From Maea johnstoni (lineage: Eukaryota > Annelida > Polychaeta > Spionida > Magelonidae): 64,000 nucleotides of DNA. Each line of letters begins with the position of its first letter. The stretch's first letter is position 1. Under the pieces are notes generated by a model, which made no database searches, had not been told where the DNA came from, and was given only the letters and a program-made list of their open reading frames with translations. The position numbers and the translations under genes are program-made. Below are positions 1-31,830 of this stretch, piece by piece. Location: assembly GCA_963942565.1 (NCBI GenBank), contig OZ012698.1, positions 28,977,916-29,041,915 of the forward strand. Direction: 5' to 3'.

Positions 1-849
1 TATATATATATATATATATATATTAATTCACATGCCATTTTGTAACAGCAACAGATTTTCTTTGTTTTAAATTTAGTTTTACACCTTGCAGAAATTCAGC
101 TATAACAAATCGGGTGTCACATTTACTAAAGAAGGGGGCTTTTTAAACCAGGGTTTTTACTAGGAGGGTCTCTGGGCATGATTAGGATACCTTAATCCTC
201 AAAAACCACACAACAAGAAACCCAATATTTTGTGAGATTTCTCTAAAAATGTCAATTTTAAGTGAAAAATTGAGTATCTGCATCATAACTTAATTCTCAC
301 AACACGCATATAAATATTATGCCCTTTCTTATAAAGGAAATGCATGTTTATGGTTGATACCTGAACAAATTATGTTTCTTGGGGAAAAAGACACCCCAAA
401 ACTTAACAATTAGTAATGAGCATCCAGTTTCTAAATTCAGGTAATGACAATGTTTTAACCCTTGTAAAACTAATATGGCCGAGGATGAGATGCAGTGAGA
501 AATGTTGGTTATTGTGCAAAAATCGGGACAATCTGAATGTCTTGGTTATGAATAGGTTAAGGCAGTGGGCCTATTTCATTCTTCAGCAAAGAACAATCAC
601 AAGTAGGCTATCAAGACCATTTCACGCTAGCATCAGGAATTTTAACCACTTAATGCCTGATGCACCCCACAATAGCCCAACAAATTTAATTAGGTGATAA
701 ATCTGACAAAAGCTCATTTCAGAAAACACATGCAAGAGAAATAATCACCGGATCTATGTTATCACTCTACTTCAAATATTTTAATAATCCCTTTATATTT
801 TCATAGTACAACTCGATAATTTCATGAGGGTGGCTCAGATACCATTGGG

Positions 850-1062
850 TTAACCCCTATGTTGCTGGAAGCAAAATTTTACCAATACAAAATGATGCAA
901 AAAGCTGATAAATGACACAAACCCTGGCACATGGGTACTTATCTGAGAGCACTCAGTAGGAGCTATCCAATGAATAGCAACTTGACAGAGTTTGAATGGT
1001 TTTCAAAGATCTTTGCATCCTTGTGCTTCGGACAAAAGTCGCCTCAGCATTGGAAGGGTTAA
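850..1062. mobile_element. Short TTAA-bounded MITE, family 1
   Basis: It is bounded by TTAA on both sides, with imperfect inverted ends (CCCCTATGTTGCTGG against CCCTTCCAATGCTGA). Related copies lie at about 1087-1281 and, in the opposite orientation, about 6812-7017. TTAA targets and CCC ends suggest a piggyBac-like non-autonomous element. Confidence 0.5.
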
Positions 1063-1086
1063 GATGGATGCCAACACACACAAAGT

Positions 1087-1281
1087 ATAACCCTTATGCT
1101 GGTGGTGGCTAATTTTGCCTATTCAAATTCATGCAAAAAAAACATAAAATGATTGAAACCCCGGCTCACGGGTACTCATCCGTGAGTACTCTGTGAGAGC
1201 TATCCAGGGTTTAGTTAGTTTACAAAAATCTTCGCATCATTGTGCTTTGGATAAAAGCAGCCTCGGCAATGGAAGGGTTAA
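1087..1281. mobile_element. Short TTAA-bounded MITE, family 1 (second copy)
   Basis: This is a neighbour and relative of the 850-1062 element, with ends TAACCCTTATGCTGG and GGAAGGGTTAA. The left boundary is degenerate. Confidence 0.45.
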
Positions 1282-1431
1282 CAAAACACATTCTGAATAA
1301 TCCCATTATGAAAGGGGCGCAAGGTTTGAAATGTGCAATGACAGTTTGTTGCTTACTGAGATAAATTAGGTTTAGAGATAGTTGGCTTATCATTTCCTCC
1401 CGAATTCTTATGTGTGTTATCCATGCTTTAA

Positions 1432-1654
1432 CCCATTAATGCTCACAGCGGCCAAAACCAGCCTGACAATTTTGAAGAAATCTTTCAGGTGTTAGCATAA
1501 TTGGCAAAATATTTAAAGGAGAAATGTTGATCAGAACATTACCAACAACTCTCCTTCAAATATTTTGTGAAATAATTCCCAATTCAAAAGTCATAGTCAA
1601 AAGTATCATCCATCCAGACAACAATTTCTGGTTGAAGCCTTAAGCATTAATGGG
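1432..1654. mobile_element. Short TTAA-type MITE, family 2
   Basis: The inverted ends read CCCATTAATGCT and AGCATTAATGGG after TTAA on the left and before a degenerate TTAG on the right. Relatives occur at about 12427-12646, 8688-8912, 32276-33385 (split by another element) and 52945-53170. Confidence 0.55.
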
Positions 1655-3532
1655 TTAGTGATATAAACTCTCAATACTGTAACTATAAATGTAAATTATT
1701 TAAAGTTTCTGTATACAACAATTGTGATTTTTCAATATTCATCTTCCTTATTTCCTAACACTTGGATTAAAGGGAGACCCATACAAACAAGAATGCAATT
1801 TTTTTAGAAAGTTTTAGCATTTATTACATGTAAAATACTGTATATATATTACATCGATGTTAATAACAATAAAGATAATATAGACAATACAATAGAACAC
1901 AGGATTCAATTTCACTGTTCAAACATCCAAATAAAATAAGAAATTCTTGATAAAATATCCTGTTATCTTTAAAGTAAATTTTACGCAATTCAAATCCTTA
2001 CTTCTGCAGGTTAAGTGTTTATGTTCACCCATCTCTAAACAAGTGCTGGGTAGAAAAAAAAGAAGAAAAAAAATGAATTATTAATTTCTTCCACCAACTT
2101 AAAACATTTATAGCCGTTCTCTAAGAATACTTTGTATATTATAAACACATCAGATGGAAGCAATTTCAAAATGTTAAAACCGTTTCATAAATGTACATCT
2201 TACATGGCAAAACTTCCCTAAAGCAGAGTTAATTTATACATATCAACATAATTGTTTCAGCCACTCATATTTTTTGTTGGCACATTTTTGCTCAGATTGT
2301 CTCCATAATGTACGTTAATCTTTCACCTGGCACCTCCAAAATAAATCCTGAATTAAAAATAAATTCTGAATTGCAAAAATATTTCCAGGGAAAATTTTGA
2401 GAGACATTTTTCAGACATCATACCACCAGGGTACTAAATATGGTGTTAAATGGGAACCAAAAAACATTTCAATGAAAACTGTGGAAATATTTTTTCATCT
2501 CCATGGACTTTTTCGTCACATAATTTTTAACTACTGGTAACTTCTTCAGGGGTACTTATAATATAATGTCTTATGAAAAAATGCCACTTTGTGCCCTATT
2601 TTTTCTTTGGGCCACAATAAAGGCAATAAGGCTTGCCAAGCTATTTTATATATTTCACATTTTGCTCTTTGTGATATTTTCAAATAAAATTCAATAAGCA
2701 TCTTGGACATATATATATCACCCAATAAAAATGCACAGAACTTTTTGGTTATAAAATTGCTGTTAAATAATACATAGAATGTATGTGCGAAAATAGTAGC
2801 CTTCCACACTCACTCTTTCTTATACAATATTTACAGATTAATTGATTGTGTGATGAAAACTCGTCAACTGTCATCTAAAATAATAGCACAGTCAAATCTG
2901 ATAACTGCTATGTCTACCAAATCATGCTTAGTACACCAATTTTCATTACTGTGAAAAAACATATGAAGGCATTTTTTGACAATTCAAATGGTACCTTTAT
3001 TTTTAGCAGATTCTTGCAAAGTTTTAAGATTTGGTATTCTAGACATGATTTGGTTTTAGGATAAAAAATAGCTAGCCACCCTTCCAGGATTCCATTTATA
3101 TATTACACAAGGAAACATTATCTAATACAAGTGATTTCACTGCAAAGCTAGAAATAAAATGTTAAGTGCATTGCATACAATACTATACAGCTGAATGAAC
3201 TTCTAACAATGCCGAAGCAACTCAGGGACCTGAAGCTTACATATATATTTTGGAACTAAAACATTGGTGTTAAAAACATTTGAATGCAAAGAGATAGCAA
3301 GGGTCTCCTAAACAATTTCCGTTATGATATCTTCAATATTAAATTTCTGACACTAAAATATCAGAGCATTCTAGCTCTGGTATTAATTGATAACGAACAC
3401 TGTACATAATGAGGACTGATAATCAAAACAATCAAATCATCAAATGTCAAGAACACTGCAGACAAATATATTTATATATGCTTTAAAACTCATCAATATT
3501 TTGAGCAGTTATGCATATATACACACACACAC

Positions 3533-3533
<1 letters not shown>

Positions 3534-3622
<89 letters not shown>
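3534..3622. repeat. (TA)n microsatellite
   Basis: About 88 bp of nearly pure TA dinucleotide follow a short CA run. Similar pure TA arrays lie at 1-22, 40038-40145, 45795-45908 and 63473-63606. Confidence 0.95.
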
Positions 3623-3626
<4 letters not shown>

Positions 3627-3949
3627 AATATATATACCATATGAAGATGAGTACAAAGTCTTAACTGACGCTTTCTGTGGAATTGTGCTAATGCTGTAAC
3701 CCTCCGTTCCCCACAAATACATTACGTAACCTCTCTTTTGCAGTGGGACCTAAGGCGGTTAAGAACTGATAATCCAAGAATAATAAGAAAATAATGTCAC
3801 AAAATAATCAGTTAGGGCCTTGTCTAGAATTGCCAAAATATCCATGTTGTAAACTGTCTGTTTTGAAACCTGTTAGCCTTATCAATCTGGAGCAAATAAA
3901 ATTACCCCAGGAGCAAGCAATTTATGGTGGTTGTTGTGTTACAATAAAT

Positions 3950-4100
3950 TAAAAAAATTGGTACCATATTGGAATTTCGATTTTCGACGCTTTTTCTGCC
4001 ATAGTTAGGCTATGTTGTGACTAGCAAGTTGTAAGTAGAAGAAGAAACTGCAGTTCCCTGAACAAAAAAAACACTGCCTTACCCCAAGACACGGGTAGAT
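3950..4100 (-). mobile_element. Partial SINE (3' half)
   Basis: It shares the tail half of the SINE at 11952-12157, including the AACTTGCTAGTCACAACA-like segment and the GAAATTCCAA end. Confidence 0.45.
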
Positions 4101-4589
4101 TTATTACATTCAAAAATAGGTAATTGAGATAATAGATAATGGACAAGTCTACTGAGAACAAATATGTAAATATGACTTTCACCATAGACACCTTACTCTT
4201 GATTTTAACATCTAATCTAAATAAAAGGTTATAGCTTGCCTTTCAGTGTAATAGTATGTGTATGTCTGATAACCTATTCCCTTACAAGATATAAAGATTA
4301 GCTAGTCACTAAACATGTGGCAAATAGCATTCAATTCAATACTGAAAACCTTTTATGACAGATGCATAGTGAAGAAAAGTCTTGGATTACAAAAACATTA
4401 GTTACCTATCTTGTGTGTAGGTCTATCAAATATTCTTACCACTTCCTTGTAGCAAGAGAATATACTGGGACTAATTTGAAGGAAATATGTTCAACAATTT
4501 TTTTAGCCCTTTCTTTACAAGTGGCCATGATGATGATGCTGACTTCCACAAGTATCATATATTGCAAGTTATGCAGATTGTCATAATAT

Positions 4590-5060
4590 CAGCAGAATGA
4601 CATGTGCGTCCAGCAGAATGACATCATTATTCTGCAGAATAACATAAGCGTTCTGTGGAATAACATAAGCCTCCCACAGAATAACTTCTGTGCCCTGAAG
4701 GATATGATATGCATCCTGCAAAATAATGTGTTCTGCAGAAAAACATTTAGCATCCTGCAGAATAACTTCCTGTCATTCTGTAAAATGACAAACGCATCCC
4801 GTAGAAAAACTGATGTTCTGCAGAATAAGAAAAGCATAATGCATATGAATTTCAGAATTCTTCAAAATTACCTTTGTGCTTTGCAGAATGACTTCCATAT
4901 TCTACAGAAAAACTTCATTATTCTGCAAAATTACCTGTGTGCTTTGCAGAAATACTTAAGTGTTCTGTAGAATAACCTCTCCATTCTGCAGAATAATAAT
5001 CTGCCTCCTGCAGAATGCCATCTGCAAAAAGACCTATGCTTCCTGCATAAAAACTTATAT
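4590..5060. repeat. Degenerate minisatellite with a core like TTCTGCAGAATAAC
   Basis: About twenty imperfect units of roughly 20-25 bp share a CTGCAGAATNAC core. Unit length and sequence drift, so the array is old. Its position downstream of the stop codon makes it a likely part of the 3' UTR or flank. The open frames across it reflect the repeat. Confidence 0.75.
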
Positions 5061-5488
5061 ATCATGTAAGATTGACCTATATGAGCTGCAGCTAACTTAC
5101 TTTAAAAGCATAAAAAGTCATGTCACACTGGCACCATTTATAAATCTGGCTGCATTAATAATTCTAGGATATATAAAACTTCTCATCAAATTTAAAATCC
5201 ATGGGTTAAAAACTTTCTTCCTTTGTTCCTTAATCTTTTCACCTTCAGTGGCTAGGTAATGTTGGTCTGTCACCCATGCTGATATTCTGGACCTGAGAGC
5301 AAGATTTGGAAAATATTTGGATGACATATTTTTCATAAGCATGAAAAGAAGGCTCTTCAATGGTGCATTCTCCGGAAATATAAGCATCTGTGACAGATCA
5401 CCATGTCCCTCTTGGAGGACAAATCAAACTAGATGGTTTCTACGATTTGAGCATTAGAAGAATATTATGTCTCAGCAGCGGTTTGGGT

Positions 5489-24135
<18,647 letters not shown>

Positions 24136-24438
24136 CTTCCTGTAAATAACAAACAAAATTCATTGTTATAGTCCAGGCAAACTAACGTTTTTCAAAAAAT
24201 TGAATTTAGTTTTACCACAATACATTTTCATAAGGTCCCCAGATCAACATACTAAAAGTCCCAAAAAATCCCTGCAGTCTGCACTGGAAATATGCTAATT
24301 TGAATAAATCTAATATGGCCGCCAACAAATGAGAAATGGCTATATATCTTTGTAACTGACATAAAAATGTATACTGTGTTTTAATATCATCCCTTGAAAT
24401 CTCGGAATAACACGCATAGATATCTGATCTATAACACC

Positions 24439-24934
24439 TAGTGTCTCAACCAGGATTTAGAAACTGGGTGCCCAAAATTGGCACAAAATGTAAAATTTTG
24501 GGGCGTCCAATTTTTCAAGTAGGACCACAATATACTCTGATTTTAACCATAAACATACATGTAAATACTTATCAAAATAAGGCATAATATCCTTTTACAA
24601 TACCATTGGAATTATACTATGATGAAAAAAATTCAATGAAATGTATATGCTTGAGATTGACATTTTAAGAAATTCCTCACAAAAATATGTGGGTGTCCTG
24701 AGGGGTGATTTTTGAGGGTTTGTTGTAAAAAATAGACATCCAAACACCCTGCTGGCTAAGCAGGGCTCGAAATTAGGGAACCGAGGGCTCTCTTGAATTC
24801 TCATGGGGCTCCCTCAAATTTCTGCAGGGAGCCAAAAGTTATACTGGTTTCTATACACAACACCTTTAGGTAGCTTTTGAAGATGCAATTGGGCTCCATG
24901 AAAAAAGAAAATTTCGAGCCCTGCTAAGCCTATG
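24439..24934. mobile_element. hAT-like MITE, group i, 8-bp TSD ataacacc, with a nested group-iii element (copy A)
   Basis: ATAACACC lies at 24431-24438 and 24935-24942. The left end is TAGTGTCTCAACCAGG (diverged) and the right end CTAAGCCTATG. It is shared with copy B (49082-50108). Confidence 0.75.
24761..24923. mobile_element. hAT-like MITE, group iii, 5-bp TSD ctaag, nested in the previous element
   Basis: Ends are CAGGGCTCGAAATT and AATTTCGAGCCCTG, a 14-bp perfect inverted repeat, with CTAAG at 24756-24760 and 24924-24928. The copy-B partner is 49401-50097, which holds further insertions. Confidence 0.85.
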
Positions 24935-26899
24935 ATAACACCATTAGGGCATATTTCCCCTAGGACATGTGCCTGCTATGTAAACTAAAGTGATACATTT
25001 TTCCTCATTAGTGGAAACAAGTCAAGTAGTTCCACTCAGTGACCCTGGCAAGTAAGCCTAGAATATTGGTAGCCACTGGTTAATAATAATAATAATATTT
25101 AACAGATCAACTGGAGCCCTGGACTGGTTCTCAATATTAAATACTGTCACCATTTTTGAGCAGCCCAGGATTTTGAAAATGGGAGTCCAAATTTGGCAAT
25201 CATTGAATTCTTGGGTATCCTATTTTTCCTGGGTAACCACAAAAATGATACCTTTGAAGATACCTCACCAAAAATTGCGGGTGACCTGAAGTGTGAATCT
25301 AGAGGGTTTGGGTGTCAAAATAACACCCAAATGCCCTACTGGATAAGGCCCGAGTCATTGACCCCTGGACTTTGTGTGAGGGTTTTTATACAAATTTCAT
25401 AAATCCTAGCTAAATCCCTGACTTCCTGTACTTCAGAGGGTTAATCCCATTAGTGAAACAAAGTAAATTAGTAAGTAGGTCAGGCCGTCAGGGTTCAACA
25501 AAAAGGCTGTTTTAGAGGTTTTCACAATGACAATTAAAAATGCTCTGGGACCCTTGACTTTCACCACAGTCATTAAGGGTACACATAGTATTAATGTACA
25601 GCTCTTATGTCTTCCATCCCATGGGGGTTAAAACAGAGCTATTTAAACTTGAGCTGTGGCCAACGCATTGATCTTCGCCAGGCATATTACAGGAGCAACT
25701 CTACTGTACTGTACATTGGGCACCCAATTTCAAAAATCCTGGCTAAGACACTGTCAAATGAACAACTTCTAGACCTAACTGGCTATACAGTTTTTTTAGC
25801 GACAGCAACCTATTTCTCCCATTGGGAGGGTAGTGAAATACACTCAATACTAGGTCAGGTACAAAGTTCTTTTGAGGACACACAGAAACAACTTGTTTGG
25901 GGAGAAGTGCGAAGGGGAACCGAAACAAACCTGGAGGAAAGAGACATGGAGATGATAGGATTTTATTAGGTAAAACATCCATCAAATACAACAGATATGA
26001 AATAGTAGGCATGCACTGTGTATTCTTGTATTGAGCGAAACATGTAACAGATATGGAGAGTTATGAGGGGGAGGCAACATATACATTTCTCTATGAGAAG
26101 TTAGAGGATAAATATTGTGTATGAAATTGTTGAAGTTGACAGGTTTACCTGTTCATAGACTAGTTATCATAGTAATGCAATTACATAGAGCACCAATTTA
26201 ATTGGGATGTACTTATCACCATCTTATTGTTGTCTGCCTGTGGCTGTGTTATAATGCAGCCCTTAAAGGCTTCAACCGGCAAGTCTGATTCCCACCCTGA
26301 ACAAAGGCAGGGCTCGAAATTAAGTATGTTTTTTTCCAGGGAGCCCAATTGCATCTTCATGAGCTACTTACAGGTGTTGTGTATAGAAACCAGTACATCT
26401 TTGGGCTCCCTGCAGAAATTTGAGAGAGCTGCAAGAGAATTCAAGGAGCACTGGGCTCCCAACTCCAGCTAATTTGAACCCTGAGGTTTAGAATGTACAT
26501 AGGCTGTGTCAATGTGACATACCTTGGTGCAGGGTCTTAGCCAGGATTTCAAAACTGCCTGTCCAAAACAGCAATTCTGAAATTTCCACCCATCCACATT
26601 TAGCTAAGTACTAAGCTACTTCAAATCCTTCTACCAACTAGATATATTCTCTAATTGTGTCAAAAAGGGCAATTTACACTTTAGCCATGTCCTAGAAGGC
26701 AGCACGACAGGCTGGGAGGGTACTGGCTAAGTCATACAGTGTGGGGTCAATATCTGGGGTATCTTCCATTGAGGGGTGACTGCTCATTAGCATGTGAGTT
26801 GAGGTGGTGTATTTACATAGAGGTGAGTTAAATCCTCAGCTCACCTGGGGGGCGGGCAGGTGGGTAAAGTAAACCAGGTATGCATGCAGGGTTGCACAT

Positions 26900-27213
26900 C
26901 AGTGTCTTAGCCAGGATTTAGAAACTGGGTGCCTAAAATTGGCAGCTGTAAAGTTTTTGGGCGTCCAAATGTTTAAGGGGGATCACAATATACTCATATT
27001 TCAACCATAACCATGTATAAATTCATTAAAATAAGGCATGATATCATTAAACAATGTCATAGGAATAATAAGGAGATGAAAAGATTCAATTATAAGCTTG
27101 AGATTGAGGTTTTTAGAAATTCCACACAAAAAAATTTGGGTGTCCTGAGGGGTTCTTTTTTAGGGGTTGGGTGTCCAAAAAGGCACCCAGACGCCCTGCT
27201 GGCTAAGACCATG
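26900..27213. mobile_element. hAT-like MITE, group i, TSD ttKcacat, copy A only
   Basis: Ends are CAGTGTCTTAGCCAGG and CTGGCTAAGACCATG; flanks TTGCACAT (26892-26899) and TTTCACAT (27214-27221) match at 7 of 8 bases. Copy B reads GGGTTACACATGGCTAC with no insertion. Confidence 0.8.
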
Positions 27214-27238
27214 TTTCACATGGCTACAGAGTTTCACC

Positions 27239-29997
27239 CAGGGTCTTAGCCAGGAATTTGAAAGTGGGTGCTTTTTTTGGACTAGCTGAAAATTTTTGGG
27301 CGTCCTGGGTTGCGAGCGCGTAGCGCGAAGCCAACAACGGCCGGGGGGTCTGGGGGCCGCTCAAGGCCCCCAGAAGCTCTAGGGGTCTAGACTCTCTGAG
27401 ATGCATTTTCTGCCTTTTCCTGGCACTTGAAATGAGATATTGGCATTGGGAGCTCTAGCTAGAAACCACAAAGGGAAATGATTATCTTCAGTGCAGCAGG
27501 AATAAATATTTTAAACTCACTTTCAAAGTGACAGAAACAAATTGAAAGAAAAATAAAATGTGTTGTTTTCTTTTACTCTCATGGCCCATATAATTTCACC
27601 CAACAGCTGTGTACATTGAACACCAAATCTGGCCTCATTAATACATGAATACATTGTACTAAGTCATGAACTAGAGATGGATTGTAGCCGAGATTAAATG
27701 TTTAGCTAACCAACAACTCAGCAGCTCATCCCCCAAGAGTAGTCAACCCATTTGCTGAGTCTACAATGAGCAAACAATTCCAAGGAAGAAGTTAGAACAA
27801 ATGGCACAAAAAGGTAGGGAATGAAAGTAAGTCAGCTTTCCAAGAAATATCCTCTTGAAACAATCTCGAGTATATTGAAATCATGAAATTAATGAGCACC
27901 TTTAAAAAGTTCAGTGAGGAAAAGCATAGAAAATTCAATTAAAAAAACAATCAATGAGGATCTAAAATTCATTTGGGTGTTTTTGTAAACATAAGTAGAA
28001 ATCATCTTTAAAAAATTCAGTACATTTTAAATAGAAATACAGCAGCTCACTGAGTGACAAAAAGTATATACATTTATTATGATCATATGTAGTTTTAAAA
28101 GAATTGTTACAGAATTGACAGTCACGTGACTAAATACACCAATACCTGGGAGTAGAATAGATCTATTTCTATGACCAATACCAAAGGCAGAACCTCTTCC
28201 TTGGGAAATGGTGGTTGTTTGCAAATCGTAATCTGGGCAGCCAAAACGTCAGTAATAAACTGAAAGTGAGTGTGACCAGGTATGACTTGGATAAACAAAT
28301 ACAATACTTTAACTATAACCTGGTTGCATAACTTTTTATGTGAAACCTTAGATATTATCCAGTGCCATGAAAAGAATATACAATTGGCTTTTTAGTTATG
28401 CTTTGTAAAATTGTGAATTGAAAATAAATAGATGATCAGGTTATTTTTTATTTACATGTGCAACCCCAAACTCTCTCAAATAACACATTTTCATTCACAT
28501 TGTCTTGATGAACTATCCATGTGTCATGGTTATGATAGTTCACCAAGGTTAGGCATAAAGAAAATGCATGGTTTTATAGTTGTAAATGAATTTAGCACAC
28601 AGCTAGGCGGTTTGGACCAATTAGAAGCCAGCATTGCCGTGCTCTATTTCTCATAAAATACTGCAAGAGTGCTCTATGAGAATCCACACTGCCCCTTTGT
28701 ATTACTATGGAAAGTCATAGTAATACAAAGGGGCTCTGAGAGGCATCCCATAGATACCACCTGCAGTGATGATGAGCCCCAGTAGATGACAAGCTGGCTT
28801 CTGATAGCTGCTGGTGCTGATGGACTAGACCATCAGTGTAGACTAACTGAGGATAAGGCAAACAAGAAATACCAAAATTCAAAAGAACAGAACTAAAGGC
28901 CTCATCAAGTTTCATGCATGATACACTAGTGTTCAGTCACCAAAATATCTTTCCCCAGCTTGGTATTTGTAATTTAAGAGATGATCAGACTGACTGATCA
29001 ATTCCCTCCAATAAACATTACACGGCTGTCAAATGGTGATTTCTGAGTGGAAACATGTGTTTTATGCATGGGCATTGGTAAACCTTGAATTGTCTTTTCT
29101 CTAGAATGTTGGTATTTTTGTTTAGCTTATCCTGGTAGTCATCACTGATGTTGAAGAGCAGCTTGGTCAAGGAGATGTTGTCTGGTCTGTAGCTGCAGCC
29201 AAACTGAAGGTTTAGTACGTGTGCAGGTTGATTGCTGATAAGACTTGTATTGTTTTCTGCTTCATTAATGGCTAGATTGAAGGACCCCTGTAGTGGTCAG
29301 CCCAACCCTGAACTCCAGATGAGGAAGATTGAAAAGGGTCCCACTGTTCAGAAGAGCTTAATGAGTTTATGGACGCTTTGTGCTAAATGTGTAAGAGGAT
29401 TTCACTCATGTTTTATGGTCATTAAAGCAACTCACTGCGCTCGTGCTTTAATTCCCATAAAACACTCTTTCCATCCTCTAACCTATACGTACAACTCTGT
29501 TCTGCTTCCTTGATTGAGTGCCCGTGCTCCGGCAGTGTTATTGTGTTAACCACGTGCTGTGACGTAACCAACCCGTTATACACATAAACCCATTCAGCCA
29601 GACACATGAACCCAATTTTTGATGGTCAGCGATCAGTCCCGATCCCCTGTTGTGTGTGCTGGGTATGTTGACCAGGCAGTCCCCAGTGAATTAGGTCGTC
29701 ATGACCGCACTGACCACAAGTGCTGTGCTGTAAATAGGCACAAGAGGCGACTCAGGGGAGTCTCTGGAGATCGTCATTTCCTGCTCTTCATCGGATGCCG
29801 GACCATCACAGCTTGCGTGTGCTGAGCCGTGAATAGAGACAAAAGGAGACTCCCAGCAGAATTAGGGCGTCATTTCGTCACCCTGGACAGTCAATTCAGG
29901 GTGCCTTTGAGGGAAAGTGTGCGTGGCGTCCTGGGGAGCCTTCACAGACATATGGGCGCCTGTAAGACGCCCGGACGCCCAGCTGGCTAAGTCAGTG
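27239..29997. mobile_element. Large (about 2.76 kb) group-i hAT-like element, 8-bp TSD gtttcacc, copy A only
   Basis: Ends are CAGGGTCTTAGCCAGG and AGCTGGCTAAGTCAGTG, with exact GTTTCACC at 27231-27238 and 29998-30005. Copy B has one GTTTCACC at 52121-52128. This is the longest member of its group here. I find no transposase frame, BED finger or hAT dimerisation motif in it, so it is either a decayed autonomous copy or a large non-autonomous form. It holds a 19-bp hairpin at 28691-28734. Confidence 0.8.
28691..28734. repeat. Perfect 19-bp hairpin with a 6-base loop
   Basis: GCCCCTTTGTATTACTATG is followed by six bases and then its exact reverse complement. It lies inside the large group-i element. 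Confidence 0.85.
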
Positions 29998-30205
29998 GTT
30001 TCACCCTATTGAGCCTGCTCACATGACGTCACAGTTTTATGGGCCGCCATGACCAAGGGTGAATGTCCCCTAGTGATAGTAAACACCTTGATACCACCTG
30101 GCTCCAAAGACCATTTGTGATGTGCACTGTCATACAGCTTAGTATGGTTTGACTGCATCTAAACCTTATGCGTAGACACAGGACAAATATAGACACACTA
30201 TTCTC

Positions 30206-31176
30206 TAGGGCTGTCATTGTTTAAAAAAAAATGTCGATTCGATTAATTGATATTCCTTTTTCGATTTCGATTATTTCGATACGATACATTGATATATGCC
30301 CATGAATTCTTTAGCATGTAATCAAATAGTAGGTAGTAGGTAGTAAGTAGGTAGTTTGAAATTCAAAACAGTATGACATATGTATAATTTATTTCAAGGT
30401 TTAAACCTATGATCTTACACCCTGCAGGGAGGGTACTTTTGTAAAACTGCATAACTTTATCCTCATTAGGAGACTATTCAGGCAATATACTTTACTAAGG
30501 GCTGAGTATTCAAATACACACACAGCAGAGAGAAAAAATTCACTAAAACCAAACCCATAATCTTTATTTTGAAAATCAAATATTGGCAGTGTTTAAGTGT
30601 TTATGAGAATAAAATATCTGTATGTATATATATATTCGTTTATATTACTTATTATTTAATACCCAGCGCCTGCCAACATTTAATAAACATCATTTCAACA
30701 TTTACCTACATCAACAATCACATCAGCCACACTGTTCAGGAACGGTGAATTATGTACCATTGATCGTAATTGTTCGTAATACCAAACAATCACATCAGCC
30801 ACATTGTTTATGAACGGTGAATAATGTACCATTGATCGTAATTGTTCGCCAATTCCGCTGCAACGGATATTCACGAAACTGATCGTGAATTTGCGTTCTT
30901 TCATTAGTGGCTTGCCTCACTATAAACACTTCCTATTGCACTGCAAAAGGAAAGTGCTGCAAGTCACCACTATGTAAACAACATGGCGGCTCCCACACGT
31001 GGGGACCGATCAACGGCCGCAGCACTCTTCGCAGTTTTGCGGCCGTAAGTATGTAAGTTTTTCTTTTTTTTTGCCATCTCGATGCATCGATTAATGCATC
31101 GAGATGGCAAGATTGCAGTCATCGATTGACTGCAATTGTCGGTACATCGATGTGAGGCGTATCGATGACTGCCCTA
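30206..31176. mobile_element. hAT element, group ii, 8-bp TSD ctattctc, copy A only, with a 5'-exon-like module
   Basis: Ends are TAGGGCTGTCATTG and CGATGACTGCCCTA, with exact CTATTCTC at 30198-30205 and 31177-31184; copy B has the empty site at 52326-52333. The GC-rich part has AACATGGCGGC with ATG at 30983, the open frame MAAPTRGDRSTAAALFAVLR and then a gtaagt donor. An internal pair of near-identical units lies around 30.72-30.85 kb. Confidence 0.85.
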
Positions 31177-31496
31177 CTATTCTCAAAAGTGGAAATTCAT
31201 GAATGTGAATGGCGACCCTTTAATTTGGCACAAGCACAAACATTTAGCACAGTTCACCAAACCCCATGTGAGGATGAATCACTCCGTTCCTGGGTGAGAT
31301 AAGTGTTAAAACTGTAAACATGTACATAATATCATCCTGGTGTATCAAGAATAGGGTTTTAAACATCCATGGGGGAAATCAATGGGCCACATTGAAATTA
31401 TATGTACACAACCTCAAATGACATTGAAATTAGAGGTACCTATAAACCTTAAATGAATCTAGACATGCAGGACATTAGCAAGTTAGGCATGGGGAC

Positions 31497-31830
31497 CATG
31501 GTCTTAATAAAAAAAAATTGGAAAAAGGGTGTCCAAACAGAGGTTTCATAGACTTTTGCATGTTCAAAGTGTGATACAGAGTACTTACTACTAATATAAT
31601 AACCCCTATATATTTACAGATTTTGCTTTTTTAGGCCAGTAACTGCTTTGTGTGTACATACTACAAAAGTGAGTAAGTGACACTACAGTTTCTACGTCTT
31701 CTATCTTCTAAGAAAAGTCATCATCAGCAAATCCTGATGTAAACTTTTGGGTGTCCAAACTGTCAAAAAACAGTGTTCTGGGTGTGCAAATGACACGTTG
31801 GACGCATAGGCGGCTAATAATAAGCCCCTG
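31497..31830. mobile_element. hAT-like MITE, group i (inverted), 8-bp TSD atggggac, copy A only
   Basis: Ends are CATGGTCTTAATAA and AATAAGCCCCTG, with exact ATGGGGAC at 31489-31496 and 31831-31838. It is the reverse-orientation relative of 14051-14367 (shared TTTGGACACCCA words). Confidence 0.8.

Larger units (their letters stand above)
1820..5488 (-). other. Probable 3' UTR and downstream flank
   Basis: The stretch contains no second gene that I can support. Several minus-strand AATAAA sequences occur (for example at 1820-1825 and 2997-3002), so the polyadenylation site cannot be chosen by eye. It includes a long TA array, a degenerate minisatellite near 4.6-5.05 kb and a partial SINE near 3.95-4.1 kb. 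Confidence 0.3.

Noticed and set aside
25607-25969. A 120-residue plus-strand open frame
   Set aside because: It is not preserved in copy B (about 50.96-51.29 kb) and overlaps group-i repeat sequence.
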